Assembly: GCA_900542825.1 (NCBI GenBank)
Contig: UQOY01000006.1
Location: 57,569 to 121,568 of the forward strand
Direction: 5' to 3'
DNA: 64,000 nt
DNA from: an uncultured Collinsella sp.
GTDB taxonomy: Bacteria; Actinomycetota; Coriobacteriia; Coriobacteriales; Coriobacteriaceae
Shown here: piece after piece, positions 8,733 through 17,260 of the stretch
Numbering within the stretch: the first letter of the stretch is position 1
Layout: each line of letters opens with the position of its first letter
Program-made: the position numbers and the translations under genes
The notes under the pieces: model-generated
What the model was told of the DNA's origin: nothing
Seen by the model: the letters and a program-made list of their open reading frames with translations, nothing else
Databases searched by the model: none

Positions 8733-10136
8733 GTCTGTGGTGTCGTCATCTTCGGCGAGCTGGGGGAACACGGCGTTTTTGGGCATGGTGACCTTCGTCA
8801 GCGAGGTGAGCTTTTTGCTCAGCGATGTATCCGTCTTGACCAGATCGTTCAACGTCACGATTTTGTAGCCGTCGGCAATAAGCCCGTCAATAATCTGCGG
8901 CAGCGCCTCGAGCGTCTGCTCGGCACATTCATCGTTATCGGTCAGCAGCACAATGTTGCCTGGCGTCACCGAATCGAGCACCGTCGAGACCTGCTCGTCG
9001 GCACCGTTGAGCAGCCAGTCGCCCGAATCGATATTCCACGAGACAACAGCAGACACCAGGTCCATCGCATCAATCCAGTTTTGCTCGTCAAAGGCTGCGT
9101 AGGGAGCACGCAAAAGCATCGTCGACGTTCCGGTCGCGGACTTGATTGCCTCGGTGCCCTTCGAAACCTGCTCGCGCACCGCATCGCGATCCTGGCCCTT
9201 GAGCGATTCGTCGCGGTAACTGTTGGAGCCGACCTCGCAGCCGGCATCGACAATCGCCTTGGCCGTGGCGGGCGAAGCCTCAGCCGCATCGCCCGACAGG
9301 AAGAACGTCGCGGTGACGCCCTTTTCCTTGAGCACCTGCAGGATCTGCTTGGTCGCGCCGCTCGGGCCCTCGTCAAATGTCAGCGCCACGTACTTTTCGT
9401 TGCCCTTGGGCGCCACGCTTGCGCACTCGACTACGCAGTCGGTGGCGGGCACGACCTCGCCGCGGTCCTGCGTCTTGCCCGACTGCTCGCCGACCCATAC
9501 CTCGGAGCGGCCCTGAACGCCCCAGGTTTTGACATACTCAATGGCGCCCGTGCCCTCGACCTTAAGCTTTGGCTCGATAGTCGTGGCCTGGACCTCGTGC
9601 TTTTCGTAGGTGTTACGGCCATCCTTGACCGTCACCTTCTCGCCGCCCTCAAGTTCGCGGCTATCCCATTTGCCTTGCTTCACGCGCTTACCGTCGACCT
9701 TCACCGACAGCTTTTCGCCGCCATGGCGGGTCAGCACGCTGTCGTCAACGGCCAGCAGGTCCCCAGCGTCGTAGGTATCGGTCAGCTCTTGGTCGTCGAT
9801 GAGGTTTTGCAGCGTAGAGCCGACGCGCACCGCAGTCTCCTGACCGTTGAGGACGACATCCACGCTGCGGTTGACGTAGCCCACAACGGCGGCGATAAAC
9901 AACACGAGCGCGCAAGCCACGGCGATGAGCGCATAGGGCAGGCGAGACGGACGACGGGGCGTGCGGCCGTTGCCGATGCGAGCGCTGCGGTCGCTAAAGC
10001 CGCGGCTATGGTTGAGATACATCGCGCCGGGCTTACGGTGACGCTTGCGCTGACCGCTGGGCAGCTGCCCCAGGTCGCGGCGCGCCGTCGGACGCGCACC
10101 CGAGCGCCCGTTTAAGTTAGATCCGTTTTGGCGCAT
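8730..10136 (-). CDS. Membrane-anchored polysaccharide deacetylase-like protein, catalytic histidines lost
   Basis: The 468-residue protein has a basic cytoplasmic tail (1-65), one transmembrane segment (about 66-88), an extracytoplasmic region with a DUF348/ubiquitin-like fold look (90-170), and a C-terminal NodB fold (about 245-445). NodB motifs are recognisable but altered. Motif 1 is TFDEGP (residues 253-258) instead of TFDDGP. The HxxxH metal-binding motif 2 reads SNSYRDE. RAPY and the D-x-GDW motif are kept, but the final catalytic histidine is replaced in IVLLTDND. It is therefore probably not an active metal-dependent deacetylase; a binding or structural role at the envelope is more likely. 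The ATG is preceded by GGGAGGG. The stop TAG is part of a repeat unit. Confidence 0.85.
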   Translation of the reverse strand: MRQNGSNLNGRSGARPTARRDLGQLPSGQRKRHRKPGAMYLNHSRGFSDRSARIGNGRTPRRPSRLPYALIAVACALVLFIAAVVGYVNRSVDVVLNGQETAVRVGSTLQNLIDDQELTDTYDAGDLLAVDDSVLTRHGGEKLSVKVDGKRVKQGKWDSRELEGGEKVTVKDGRNTYEKHEVQATTIEPKLKVEGTGAIEYVKTWGVQGRSEVWVGEQSGKTQDRGEVVPATDCVVECASVAPKGNEKYVALTFDEGPSGATKQILQVLKEKGVTATFFLSGDAAEASPATAKAIVDAGCEVGSNSYRDESLKGQDRDAVREQVSKGTEAIKSATGTSTMLLRAPYAAFDEQNWIDAMDLVSAVVSWNIDSGDWLLNGADEQVSTVLDSVTPGNIVLLTDNDECAEQTLEALPQIIDGLIADGYKIVTLNDLVKTDTSLSKKLTSLTKVTMPKNAVFPQLAEDDDTTD

Positions 10137-10157
10137 GTGCCCTCCCCCATAAACGCA

Positions 10158-10187
10158 GCAAGCCGGAGCAACAGGTCTCCGGCTTGC
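10158..10187 (-). terminator. Hairpin between the PRC-barrel gene and the deacetylase-like gene
   Basis: A perfect 11-bp stem (GCAAGCCGGAG and complement) with an 8-nt loop lies 21 nt after the PRC-barrel gene stop. The U-tract is weak. Confidence 0.6.
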
Positions 10188-10208
10188 CTCCCATCATTTG
10201 GAACGTCG

Positions 10209-10964
10209 CTATTTGCTAGCTTTCGACGAGCCCCCGCTCGCCTTTTGGTATTCGTCCTTAAAGGCCTTGAACATACCGCGCGTCTTGCCGAGCTGCTTGC
10301 CCAGCGCGCGGCTGCCCTTGTCCACGGCGACCGAACCCTTGTCATCGAGCACCTTGGCGCCCTTCTTGACCTTATCGCCCACCACGACGCTTGCCTCGGC
10401 AGCCTTTGCAGCGGCACCGCCCGAATACCCGAGCGACTTGACCTCGTCCGAAACGATCATCGCGCCGTTCGCATAGCCGCGCAACATCGTGGGCGGCATC
10501 TGCGTGTCGCCCACCAGCACACTCGAAGCGGTGCCGGCGGTCACGTAGAACGTCTGCACAATACCCGAGCGCGGCTTGAACTCCACATCCGAGCAATAGC
10601 CCACGACATCGCCCGACTCCGTGCGCACATCCATGCCAACCCAGATAATGCAATCGTCCAGGTTGATGTCGAGGCGCTTGGCCGCAGCGGCATCGTAGGT
10701 GCCCTTGACGTCGTCAACTGCGATGGCGCCCTCGTAGACGCCAATGGCATCGAGCGCCACAAATCGGTCAGGGCGCTCGATCATACCCGCGATATCGGAC
10801 TGGCGAACCATAAAGCCCACCACGCGCGTACCGCCCGGGGTAAAGACCGGAAAGTGAATCTTGCCGAGCTTTTTAGGGCTGCGCGGCGTGCCGTCTTTTT
10901 TGGTGCGCTTATCCTCGGTAGGCTTGCGATAGATCTTAGCGCCGACAAAATCCCCGGCGCGCAT
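10209..10964 (-). CDS. PRC-barrel domain protein
   Basis: The 251-residue soluble protein has two PRC-barrel-like halves. The first (about 35-110) contains PVFTPGGTRVVGFMVRQSDI; the second (about 115-170) contains VRTESGDVVGYCSDVEF. The last 70 residues are Lys/Ala/Gly-rich and probably disordered. PRC-barrels are small beta domains found in photosynthetic reaction centre H subunits, RimM and many unassigned proteins, so no reaction can be stated. The ATG overlaps the stop of the upstream YtxH gene (TAATG), a translational-coupling arrangement. The neighbouring MgtE-like protein also has PRC barrels, but no link is established. Confidence 0.75.
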   Translation of the reverse strand: MRAGDFVGAKIYRKPTEDKRTKKDGTPRSPKKLGKIHFPVFTPGGTRVVGFMVRQSDIAGMIERPDRFVALDAIGVYEGAIAVDDVKGTYDAAAAKRLDINLDDCIIWVGMDVRTESGDVVGYCSDVEFKPRSGIVQTFYVTAGTASSVLVGDTQMPPTMLRGYANGAMIVSDEVKSLGYSGGAAAKAAEASVVVGDKVKKGAKVLDDKGSVAVDKGSRALGKQLGKTRGMFKAFKDEYQKASGGSSKASK

Positions 10965-11353
10965 TATGCCTCGGTCGAAGGCTCCGCGGCCTCGGTGTCG
11001 GCCTCGACGGCGTTCTCGACCACGACATCGGCGGCGGGCGTCACGTTGCCGCCCGAGATGGCGTCGTTGAGCTGCTCGCGCAGCTGGTCCATGCGCTCGC
11101 GGGCAAGGTTAACCTTGGCACGCAGGTCATCGGTCTTGGCGTCGACCATCGGGCCAAAATCGTTGACCGCGGCGCGGGCCTCCTCGGCACCGTGCTCGTA
11201 GGTGTCGCGCATGTTATCCCAGGCGTCGTTGGCGATATCGGCAGCCATGGCGCGGGTCTCGGCGCCCGAGCGCGGAGCTAGGGCAACGCCGATGATGGCA
11301 CCGGCGGCGGCACCGAAGAGCGCACCCGAGATAAAGTTGAAAGTCTTACCCAT
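10964..11353 (-). CDS. YtxH-like small envelope protein
   Basis: The 129-residue protein starts with a glycine-zipper hydrophobic segment (about 5-28, FISGALFGAAAGAIIGVALA) followed by PRSGAETR, the YtxH signature. A long amphipathic, coiled-coil-prone helix follows (about 35-110), then an acidic tail. YtxH proteins are stress- or envelope-associated proteins of unknown function in Gram-positive bacteria. AGGAGAGG sits 7 nt before the ATG at 11353 and only 1 nt before an upstream ATG at 11359, so the shorter start is preferred. A TATAAT -10 lies about 50 nt upstream. It is translationally coupled to the PRC-barrel gene. Confidence 0.8.
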   Translation of the reverse strand: MGKTFNFISGALFGAAAGAIIGVALAPRSGAETRAMAADIANDAWDNMRDTYEHGAEEARAAVNDFGPMVDAKTDDLRAKVNLARERMDQLREQLNDAISGGNVTPAADVVVENAVEADTEAAEPSTEA

Positions 11354-11404
11354 GTTCATTCCTCTCCTGCGGGCACCTCGGCGCCCACCGTTTGAATGCT
11401 GTCC

Positions 11405-11410
11405 ATTATA
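11405..11410 (-). promoter_or_regulatory. -10 element (TATAAT) of the YtxH/PRC-barrel operon
   Basis: Minus-strand GCGGGTATAATGG lies about 50 nt upstream of the YtxH start. No good -35 is seen. Confidence 0.5.
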
Positions 11411-11489
11411 CCCGCAGCACAGCGCTTGCCGTCTTGCTCATCTGCGTACGGTAAAGGCGCAGGTACATGATGGTGATAAGCGGGTGAGC

Positions 11490-12326
11490 CTACTCCTGCG
11501 GCATGGCAGGCATGGCCACTGTGGCGCCCGGGTCCTCACCGGCGCCGTCAACGAGCGGCAGCGCTCCCTCGTGCGCGGGGGCAACCGGAGCCGTCGCGGC
11601 GCCACCGTAGACGGCAGCGGAGGCCTCGTGGCTCTCAGCGGTCGCGCCCTCGGTGTCGATTGCCTCCTGCGGCTCGTCGTCAAAGCTCGGGACGCCCTGG
11701 GGCTCCGCAGGCTCGGGCTCGAGCTCGGGCTCAGAGGCAGCCTCGGCAGACGCCTCGTCGGCAGGCTCGACGGCCTCGGCCGTGTCCCCGGCCTCGTCCC
11801 CGGCGTTCGCGGCGGCGACGGCCTCGTGCGGGTCCTTGCCCTCGGCCTCGGCACGCATGCCCAGTACCAGGTTGCGCAGGCCCGCGACCGTACCGTCCAC
11901 ATCAGGAGCGGGCTGGTCGGCATGCAGATAGGCCCAATCCATCATAAAGGTCGCCGAAGACAGCGCGCCGATGGCCAGCGCGTCGTCGGGACACGAAAGC
12001 TCAACCTCAAAGACACGCTCATCGTGCTCGCTCACGCGAGTGCGGCCGCACGAAATGCTGCCAGCGAGACCGGTCTCGTTCATGAGCTCGACCGTCACGT
12101 GTTCCAGCAGATGGCAAAGCTCGGTCTGGCCCATGCAGTCCTGGAACTCGCGACCGGAATCGCCCAGGCACAGGTGCTTGGCAATCGCGGGCACCAAGTA
12201 GTACACGCGCGCCGTGGCCTCGATGTCCTCCGAGGTCATGAGCGGCATGCCGGGGTTCACCAGCACATGCGCGCAGATCTTGTCCTCGCTGACGGTGACC
12301 TTAAGGATGTTGAACAGGCCTGCCAT
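11490..12326 (-). CDS. Stand-alone cyanophycin-synthetase N-domain-like protein
   Basis: The 278-residue protein has a folded N-terminal part (about 1-150) and a long acidic Ala/Glu/Pro tail (about 165-278) that is probably disordered. Within the first part, ELCHLLEHVTVELMNETG followed by the SCGRTR segment resembles the N-terminal domain of cyanophycin synthetase CphA1, where the pattern is HLLEHVALELQ...GRTR. The ATP-grasp and Mur-ligase domains of CphA are absent, so polymer synthesis by this protein is not expected. The link is based on motif memory and needs a profile search. It lies 24 nt after the CBS membrane-protein gene and is probably cotranscribed. Function unknown. Confidence 0.6.
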   Translation of the reverse strand: MAGLFNILKVTVSEDKICAHVLVNPGMPLMTSEDIEATARVYYLVPAIAKHLCLGDSGREFQDCMGQTELCHLLEHVTVELMNETGLAGSISCGRTRVSEHDERVFEVELSCPDDALAIGALSSATFMMDWAYLHADQPAPDVDGTVAGLRNLVLGMRAEAEGKDPHEAVAAANAGDEAGDTAEAVEPADEASAEAASEPELEPEPAEPQGVPSFDDEPQEAIDTEGATAESHEASAAVYGGAATAPVAPAHEGALPLVDGAGEDPGATVAMPAMPQE

Positions 12327-12350
12327 AACTCTCCCCTACTCTTCCTCGCC

Positions 12351-13724
12351 CTACTCGTCGCCATCGTGCGGGTCCACAGAGCCCGCACCCGACGCCGTCG
12401 GCTCATCTGCCGAGGACTCGGAATCCTTCTTATCGGTTTCGGCCGGAGCGATCACGCGAATGAGCGAGATGCGCTGGCCACGCATCGACTGCACCTTAAA
12501 CTTGTACCCCGCAACCTCAAACACCTCTCCGATGTCGGGCACCGAGTCGCAAAGCTCCAAAATCCAGCCGGCAATGGTCTCATAATCATCGCTTTCCTCG
12601 AGCGGCCAACCAAGCTCAATCGCGTCATCGCACGAAAAACGCCCATCGACGAGCCACTCGCGGCGTGAGAGGCGCGTGAGGTACTTGTTGTCGGGGTCGA
12701 ACTCGTCCTCGATCTCGCCCACGATCTCCTCGACGATGTCCTCGATGGTAATGATGCCGGCCGTGCCGCCGTACTCGTCCACGACCACTACGATCTGGTC
12801 GTGCGAGGTCTGCATCTCGGACAGCAGCGGCAGGATGTCCTTGGTGTCGGGCACAAAGGTGGCGTCGCGCAAAAAGTCGGCGATGGGCTGGTCGCCCTTG
12901 CCGTCGAGCGAAGGCTGGATCAGGTCCTTGATGTGCGCGATGCCCGCGACGTTGTCGGGATCCTCGTGATAGACGGGGATGCGGCTAAAGCCGGTCTGTC
13001 GCATGGTGGACAGCACGTCGGCGACCGTCTCGTCGTCCTCGCACATGGTGGTGTCCACGCGCGGCACCATGACCTCGCGGGCAACGGTGTCACCCAGGTC
13101 GAAGATCTCGTGGATCATACGCTTTTCCTCGTCGAGCAGGTCGTCCTGCTCCGAGACCATGTACTTGATCTCTTCTTCCGAGACGTTTTGGCGGTCGTCG
13201 GCGCTCTTGATGCGCAGGATGCGGGCCAGGCCATCGGAGCAAGCGCCGGTCAGCCACACGAGCGGACGGGCGATCTTTTGGAACACGGAGAGCGTCCCCA
13301 CGACCTGCTTGGATACGCCTTCGGCATTGGCCAGACCAATGCGCTTGGGCACAAGCTCGCCAATCACGATGGACACGAAGGCGACCGCGACGGTGATGAT
13401 GACCGGCGCCAGGCCGCGCGCAATGGCGGAAAGCGGCGCGATTCCAAAGCTCATGAGCCACGTAGCGAGCGGGTCGGACAGGCTCGTCGAGGCGACGGCG
13501 GACGAGGCAAAGCCCACGAGCGTGATGGCGACCTGGATGGTGGCGAGCAGCTGGTCGGAATCGGCGGCCAGCTTAATGGCACGCTCGGCGCGCTTGTCGC
13601 CTTCCTCGGCTTCGTGCTCCAGCACGGCGCGCTTTGCCGTGGTGAGCGCCATCTCAGACATAGAGAAGTAGCCGTTGATGAGGGTCAAAACGAGGGTGGT
13701 GATAAGGGAGATGGCTATGTCCAT
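12351..13724 (-). CDS. CNNM/CBS/CorC_HlyC membrane protein (hemolysin C / CorC family)
   Basis: The 457-residue protein has an N-terminal CNNM-type transmembrane domain (about 1-195; four hydrophobic segments, NGYFSMSEMALTTAKR typical). A CBS pair follows (about 200-330; EVMVPRVDT begins the first, IVVVVDEYGGTAGIITIEDI ends the second), then a C-terminal CorC_HlyC FAD-like transporter-associated domain (about 345-430). Relatives act in Mg2+/Co2+ efflux or homeostasis; the name hemolysin is historical. The start at 13724 (MDIAISLI) was chosen because the longer frame adds about 79 non-conserved residues and would run into the previous gene. The last 35 residues are acidic and low-complexity. 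Confidence 0.87.
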   Translation of the reverse strand: MDIAISLITTLVLTLINGYFSMSEMALTTAKRAVLEHEAEEGDKRAERAIKLAADSDQLLATIQVAITLVGFASSAVASTSLSDPLATWLMSFGIAPLSAIARGLAPVIITVAVAFVSIVIGELVPKRIGLANAEGVSKQVVGTLSVFQKIARPLVWLTGACSDGLARILRIKSADDRQNVSEEEIKYMVSEQDDLLDEEKRMIHEIFDLGDTVAREVMVPRVDTTMCEDDETVADVLSTMRQTGFSRIPVYHEDPDNVAGIAHIKDLIQPSLDGKGDQPIADFLRDATFVPDTKDILPLLSEMQTSHDQIVVVVDEYGGTAGIITIEDIVEEIVGEIEDEFDPDNKYLTRLSRREWLVDGRFSCDDAIELGWPLEESDDYETIAGWILELCDSVPDIGEVFEVAGYKFKVQSMRGQRISLIRVIAPAETDKKDSESSADEPTASGAGSVDPHDGDE

Positions 13725-13834
13725 CGGGAGTTTCTCGAACCTCCAAGATTCGGGACGTCGGATTAAAACGTTGGTGGCGGATACGGCAATAGCACCGGTG
13801 CCCAAACGAGGGCGCGGGTGCGCAGGCATGGTCG

Positions 13835-14518
13835 CTAGATTACGAAGAGGATCACCGCCATGAACTGGAAGATACTGCCGGCGAGCACCCACAGGTGAAA
13901 CACGCTGTGCAGATAGCGCACGTTTTTGGCGATATAGAACGGCACGCCCACGGTATAGCACACGCCGCCGACGGCGAGCAGGGCAAGCGCGACGGGGTTG
14001 AGCAGCGCCACGAGCTCGGGCAGCTTAAAGACGACGAGCCAGCCCATCAGCAGATAGACCAGACCACTTACCCAGTGCGGTTGGCGCTCGCGCATAAAGC
14101 ACTCGAGGGCGATGCCGATAATGGCGATGGCCCATACGGCAAAGAACAGCGCAGGGCCGCCGTCGTTTGCGAGCGTGATGAGGCAAAACGGCGTATAGCT
14201 GCCGGCTATAAGCAGGTAGATGCAGCTGTGGTCGATGATGCGAAATACGCGCTTGGCACGCGCAGGCTGAATCGCGTGGTAGAGCGTGGAGGCCAGGTAT
14301 TCGAGGATAATGCTGACGCCATAGACAATCGCCGCGGCCATGTGGGCCGGGCCTCCGCCGCGCAGGGCAGCGAATACGATCAGGAGCACCAGGCCCGCGA
14401 TACCCAGCAGGCAGCCGACACCATGGGTGACGGAGTTCATGATCTCCTCGCCCACCGTGTAGTGTGGAACGGCCGCGGTCTTGGGTCGCGGCTTAGAACT
14501 GTCGCTCGAATCGGACAT
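13835..14518 (-). CDS. Hemolysin III / PAQR-family membrane protein
   Basis: The 227-residue protein has seven hydrophobic segments and the family's putative metal/catalytic motifs. These are EEIMNSVTHGVG near residue 30, STLYHA (helix 2-3), DHSCIYLLIAGSYTP, and a C-terminal HSVFHLWV histidine pair. This matches the YqfA/hemolysin III (UPF0073) family, related to eukaryotic PAQR receptors, whose bacterial role is membrane-lipid or stress related and not settled. ATG at 14518 was chosen because GGAGG lies 11 nt upstream; a TTG six codons earlier has no ribosome-binding site. A TATAGT -10 lies about 40 nt upstream. Confidence 0.88.
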   Translation of the reverse strand: MSDSSDSSKPRPKTAAVPHYTVGEEIMNSVTHGVGCLLGIAGLVLLIVFAALRGGGPAHMAAAIVYGVSIILEYLASTLYHAIQPARAKRVFRIIDHSCIYLLIAGSYTPFCLITLANDGGPALFFAVWAIAIIGIALECFMRERQPHWVSGLVYLLMGWLVVFKLPELVALLNPVALALLAVGGVCYTVGVPFYIAKNVRYLHSVFHLWVLAGSIFQFMAVILFVI

Positions 14519-14553
14519 GCCGGTTACATCCTCCAACGTAAAGAGTTCTCAAC

Positions 14554-14559
14554 ACTATA
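14554..14559 (-). promoter_or_regulatory. -10 element (TATAGT) of the hemolysin III gene
   Basis: Minus-strand TATAGT follows TTCGCA at 18 nt and lies about 37 nt upstream of the ATG at 14518. Confidence 0.45.
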
Positions 14560-14624
14560 TCAAAGCGTCTAGGTACGTGCGAAATTTGCACCATACGCGA
14601 CCTTTTGTTTACCCATTCTTTGCC

Positions 14625-14685
14625 TGTTGACGCATCAACGGCGAACGTCCATAATGCGCTTGCAGTAAATGTTGACGTATTAACA
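14625..14685 (+). promoter_or_regulatory. Promoter with two operator-like dyads upstream of the hydrolase gene
   Basis: TTGACG (14627-14632) and CATAAT (14650-14655) are spaced by 17 nt. Two 16-bp half-palindromic boxes, TGTTGACGCATCAACG (14625-14640, over the -35) and TGTTGACGTATTAACA (14670-14685, just after the expected start site), share 13 of 16 bases. Their 45-bp centre spacing suits one repressor contacting both. The regulator is not identified. Confidence 0.65.
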
Positions 14686-14704
14686 TCTTATAGGAGAAAA
14701 CCGC

Positions 14705-15670
14705 ATGACTCAAAACGCACGTTCCCATCGAAAGCTCAAGATAGCCGGCATCGTTGCACTGGTGGTTGTCGTTGCGCTGCTCGGATTTGCCGGCAACTTT
14801 CTGTTTGACTTCGCGCTGAATCCCCGCGCGCCATACACCATGAAGATGATGCAGGATAGCAAGAACGACAAAGAAGGTGAGCAGCCGGATGCCGAGGACA
14901 CCGAGGCGCGGGCGTGGTTTAAAGAGAACCGCGAGAGCAGCAGCCTCACCGCAGATGACGGAACCGAGCTCGCCGCTTGGTATTTTGCCGCCTCGGAGAA
15001 CACCCACGATTACGCCATCTGCCTGCATGGATATACCAACGAGCCCATCGGCATGGCCCGATACGCCAAACGATTCCATGACCGCGGCATGAACGTACTC
15101 GTACCCGCCGCTCGCGCCCACGAGCGCTCCGGCGGCGACTATATCGGCATGGGCTGGCCCGAGCGGCTCGATGTCGTTGCATGGATTGGGCGGATCGTTG
15201 CAGCCGACCCCCAGGCGCGCATTCTTGTCTTTGGCGAGTCGATGGGTGCAGCAACCGCTATGAACGTCGCGGGGGAATCTCTGCCCGCAAACGTGAAATG
15301 CATTATCGAGGACTGTGGTTATACGAGTGTTTGGGACGAGTTTTCTCTGCAGCTCAAGGACGTGTTCGGCCTGCCCAGCTTTCCCTTGCTCGATGTAGCA
15401 AACTTGGTGTGCAACGTGCGCGCGGGCTACGACTTTCATAAGGCGAGCAGTGTGGAGCAACTCAAACACGCGACGGTTCCCATGCTGTTTATCCACGGCG
15501 ACCAGGACACCTTTGTGCCTTACGACATGCTCGACCAAAACTACGACGCGTGCGCCAGCAAGGTCAAGCAAAAGCTCACCATCCATGGCGCCACCCACGC
15601 CAAGAGCGCGCAAGTCGACCCCGAGCTCTACTGGAATACGGTCGATGACTTCCTCGACGAGTATTTTTAG
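14705..15670 (+). CDS. Membrane-anchored alpha/beta hydrolase (serine esterase-like)
   Basis: The 321-residue protein has an N-terminal signal anchor (about 11-33) and an alpha/beta-hydrolase fold outside the membrane. The oxyanion region is CLHGYTNEP. The nucleophile elbow is GESMGAA, the acid lies in IHGDQDTFVP, and the catalytic histidine lies in GATHAKS; the order and spacing are those of the family. This resembles BD-FAE/YqkD-type cell-envelope hydrolases in Gram-positive bacteria, whose natural substrates are mostly unknown. AGGAG lies 8 nt upstream of the ATG. The promoter region holds two matching dyads, so expression is probably repressor-controlled. It ends before a bidirectional terminator shared with the next gene. 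Confidence 0.86.
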   Translation: MTQNARSHRKLKIAGIVALVVVVALLGFAGNFLFDFALNPRAPYTMKMMQDSKNDKEGEQPDAEDTEARAWFKENRESSSLTADDGTELAAWYFAASENTHDYAICLHGYTNEPIGMARYAKRFHDRGMNVLVPAARAHERSGGDYIGMGWPERLDVVAWIGRIVAADPQARILVFGESMGAATAMNVAGESLPANVKCIIEDCGYTSVWDEFSLQLKDVFGLPSFPLLDVANLVCNVRAGYDFHKASSVEQLKHATVPMLFIHGDQDTFVPYDMLDQNYDACASKVKQKLTIHGATHAKSAQVDPELYWNTVDDFLDEYF

Positions 15671-15715
15671 GCAAATAGTGCGGTTTACTGGTCTATCTGA
15701 ACCCTAGCACTTCCA

Positions 15716-15754
15716 AAAAGCCGCCCGTGGGCGCTGTACTCACGGGCGGCTTTT
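15716..15754. terminator. Bidirectional terminator
   Basis: GCCGCCCGTG and CACGGGCGGC form a perfect 10-bp stem with AAAAA before and TTTT after. It serves the convergent hydrolase (+) and DUF362 (-) genes. Confidence 0.88.
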
Positions 15755-15801
15755 GCTAACGTTGCGCTACAAAAGCGCTTGATATGTCTAATAGATAGGC
15801 G

Positions 15802-17007
15802 CTATTTGACCTCGATGAGCTCGTACTTGCTCGTGCCCAGGCCGATCTTCTCGGCATGTGCGATACAGGTGCGCCAGTCGGTGTCGGGATGCGTGATGCA
15901 GAAGGGGTCCTTGGCCTGCTCGCCCTCCAGATGCTCGTGGTTGTGCTCCATCTTGGCCGCGCTATCGGTAAGCTCGGTGTTGGGCAGCGGCTCGGACGCC
16001 ATGACGGCGTCGGCGCAGGCCTGGTCGATGGCGACCGGGTCGAAGCTCGCGAACATGCCGATATCGTTGACGATAGGCGTGTCGTTTTCGGGATGACAAT
16101 CGCAGTTGGGGCTGATGTCCATGGCGAGCGAAATGTGGAAGCTCGGGCGGCCGTCGACGACGGCCTTGGTGTACTCGGCGATCTTGCAGTTGAGCACATC
16201 GGCCGCGGCGTCATAGCCGGGCTTGATGCAGTCCTGGTTGCATGCCGCAATGCAGCGTCCGCAGCCCACGCAGCGATCGTGGTCGATGGCAGCCACGTGC
16301 ACCGTGCGGGTGTTGCCGTTGGCAAGCTCGCGCTCGCGGGTATCGTCAAACGAGATGGCGTTGTGCGCGCAGATCTTTTCGCAGGCATGGCAGCCAACGC
16401 AGTGCTCGGTCGCGACGTTCGGCTTGCCGGCGGCATGCTGCTCCATCTTGCCGGCACGGCTGCCGCCGCCCATGCCCAGGTTCTTCATGGCACCGCCAAA
16501 ACCGGCCTGCTCATGGCCCTTAAAGTGGGTGAGACTGATCACGATATCGGCATCCATAAGCGCCTGACCGATCTTGGCCTCGCGCACGTACTCGCCGCCC
16601 TCGACCGGGACGAGCGCCTCGTCGGTACCCTTGAGGCCGTCGGCGATGATGATCTGGCAGCCCGTGGCATACGGGGTAAAGCCGTTCTGATAAGCGGTGT
16701 CGATGTGCTCGAGCGCGTTTTTGCGGCTGCCGACATAGAGCGTGTTGCAGTCGGTGAGGAAGGGCTTGCCGCCCAGCTCCTTCACCACGTCGGCGACGGC
16801 GCGGGCGTAGTTAGGGCGCAGAAAGCTCAGGTTACCCAGCTCGCCAAAGTGAATCTTGATGGCAACGAACTTGTTCTCAAAGTCGATCTGCTCAATGCCG
16901 GCGCGGCGAATGAGGCGCTTGAGTTTGTCGAGCTGGCTCTCGCGAGCATGCGTGCGCAGGTTGGTGAAGTACACCTTAGCGGGTGCTGCGGGTGCAGTTG
17001 CGGTCAT
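15802..17007 (-). CDS. DUF362 protein with two [4Fe-4S] ferredoxin motifs
   Basis: The 401-residue protein has an N-terminal DUF362 domain (about 10-190: KVAIKIHFGELGN-like strand, DCNTLY, THFKGHEQAGFGGAMKNLGMG). A ferredoxin domain is inserted (about 200-255) with CVGCHACEKIC and CVGCGRCIAAC. A C-terminal DUF362 half with SPNCDCHP and a GxFASFDPVAID segment follows. Such proteins are common in anaerobes and are presumed redox or metal-centre proteins, but no reaction is established. The ATG is preceded by GAGGGG. It appears monocistronic, bounded by the bidirectional terminator and the repeat-filled gap before the ABC genes. Confidence 0.86.
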   Translation of the reverse strand: MTATAPAAPAKVYFTNLRTHARESQLDKLKRLIRRAGIEQIDFENKFVAIKIHFGELGNLSFLRPNYARAVADVVKELGGKPFLTDCNTLYVGSRKNALEHIDTAYQNGFTPYATGCQIIIADGLKGTDEALVPVEGGEYVREAKIGQALMDADIVISLTHFKGHEQAGFGGAMKNLGMGGGSRAGKMEQHAAGKPNVATEHCVGCHACEKICAHNAISFDDTRERELANGNTRTVHVAAIDHDRCVGCGRCIAACNQDCIKPGYDAAADVLNCKIAEYTKAVVDGRPSFHISLAMDISPNCDCHPENDTPIVNDIGMFASFDPVAIDQACADAVMASEPLPNTELTDSAAKMEHNHEHLEGEQAKDPFCITHPDTDWRTCIAHAEKIGLGTSKYELIEVK

Positions 17008-17100
17008 AGATATATCCCCTCGGTCTATATGGCGTTACAGACATAGAGGATGGTACCCGTTAAAGTAGGGTCGAAGTCAAGCGCAACACCGAGTCGTTAG

Positions 17101-17260
17101 GCACTCATTGGGGACAGACTAAAATGACTGAAACCACTCATTGGGGACAGACTCAAATGAGCGCCGCCAGGGACAGTCCTTGCCAGCCCGACCGGCGATC
17201 CGGCGAATCGGCAAAGACTGTCCCCAATGGCTAGTCGTTTAAGAACGTCCCCGATGACTA
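17101..17260. repeat. Cluster of GGGGACAG-type repeat units
   Basis: Two direct copies of CACTCATTGGGGACAGACT lie at 17102 and 17135. They are followed by a GGGACAGTCCTTGCC ... AAAGACTGTCCCC hairpin (17170-17226) and a TAGTCG-TTTAAGAACGTCCCC-GATGACTA unit (17231-17260). The last part is nearly identical to 20849-20943. The outer end of the last unit supplies the stop codon of the permease gene. Confidence 0.78.

Noticed and set aside
12351..13961. Longer start for the CBS membrane protein (13961)
   Set aside because: The added 79 residues are Arg/Pro-rich, not conserved, and overlap the hemolysin III gene; ATG at 13724 begins directly at the membrane domain.
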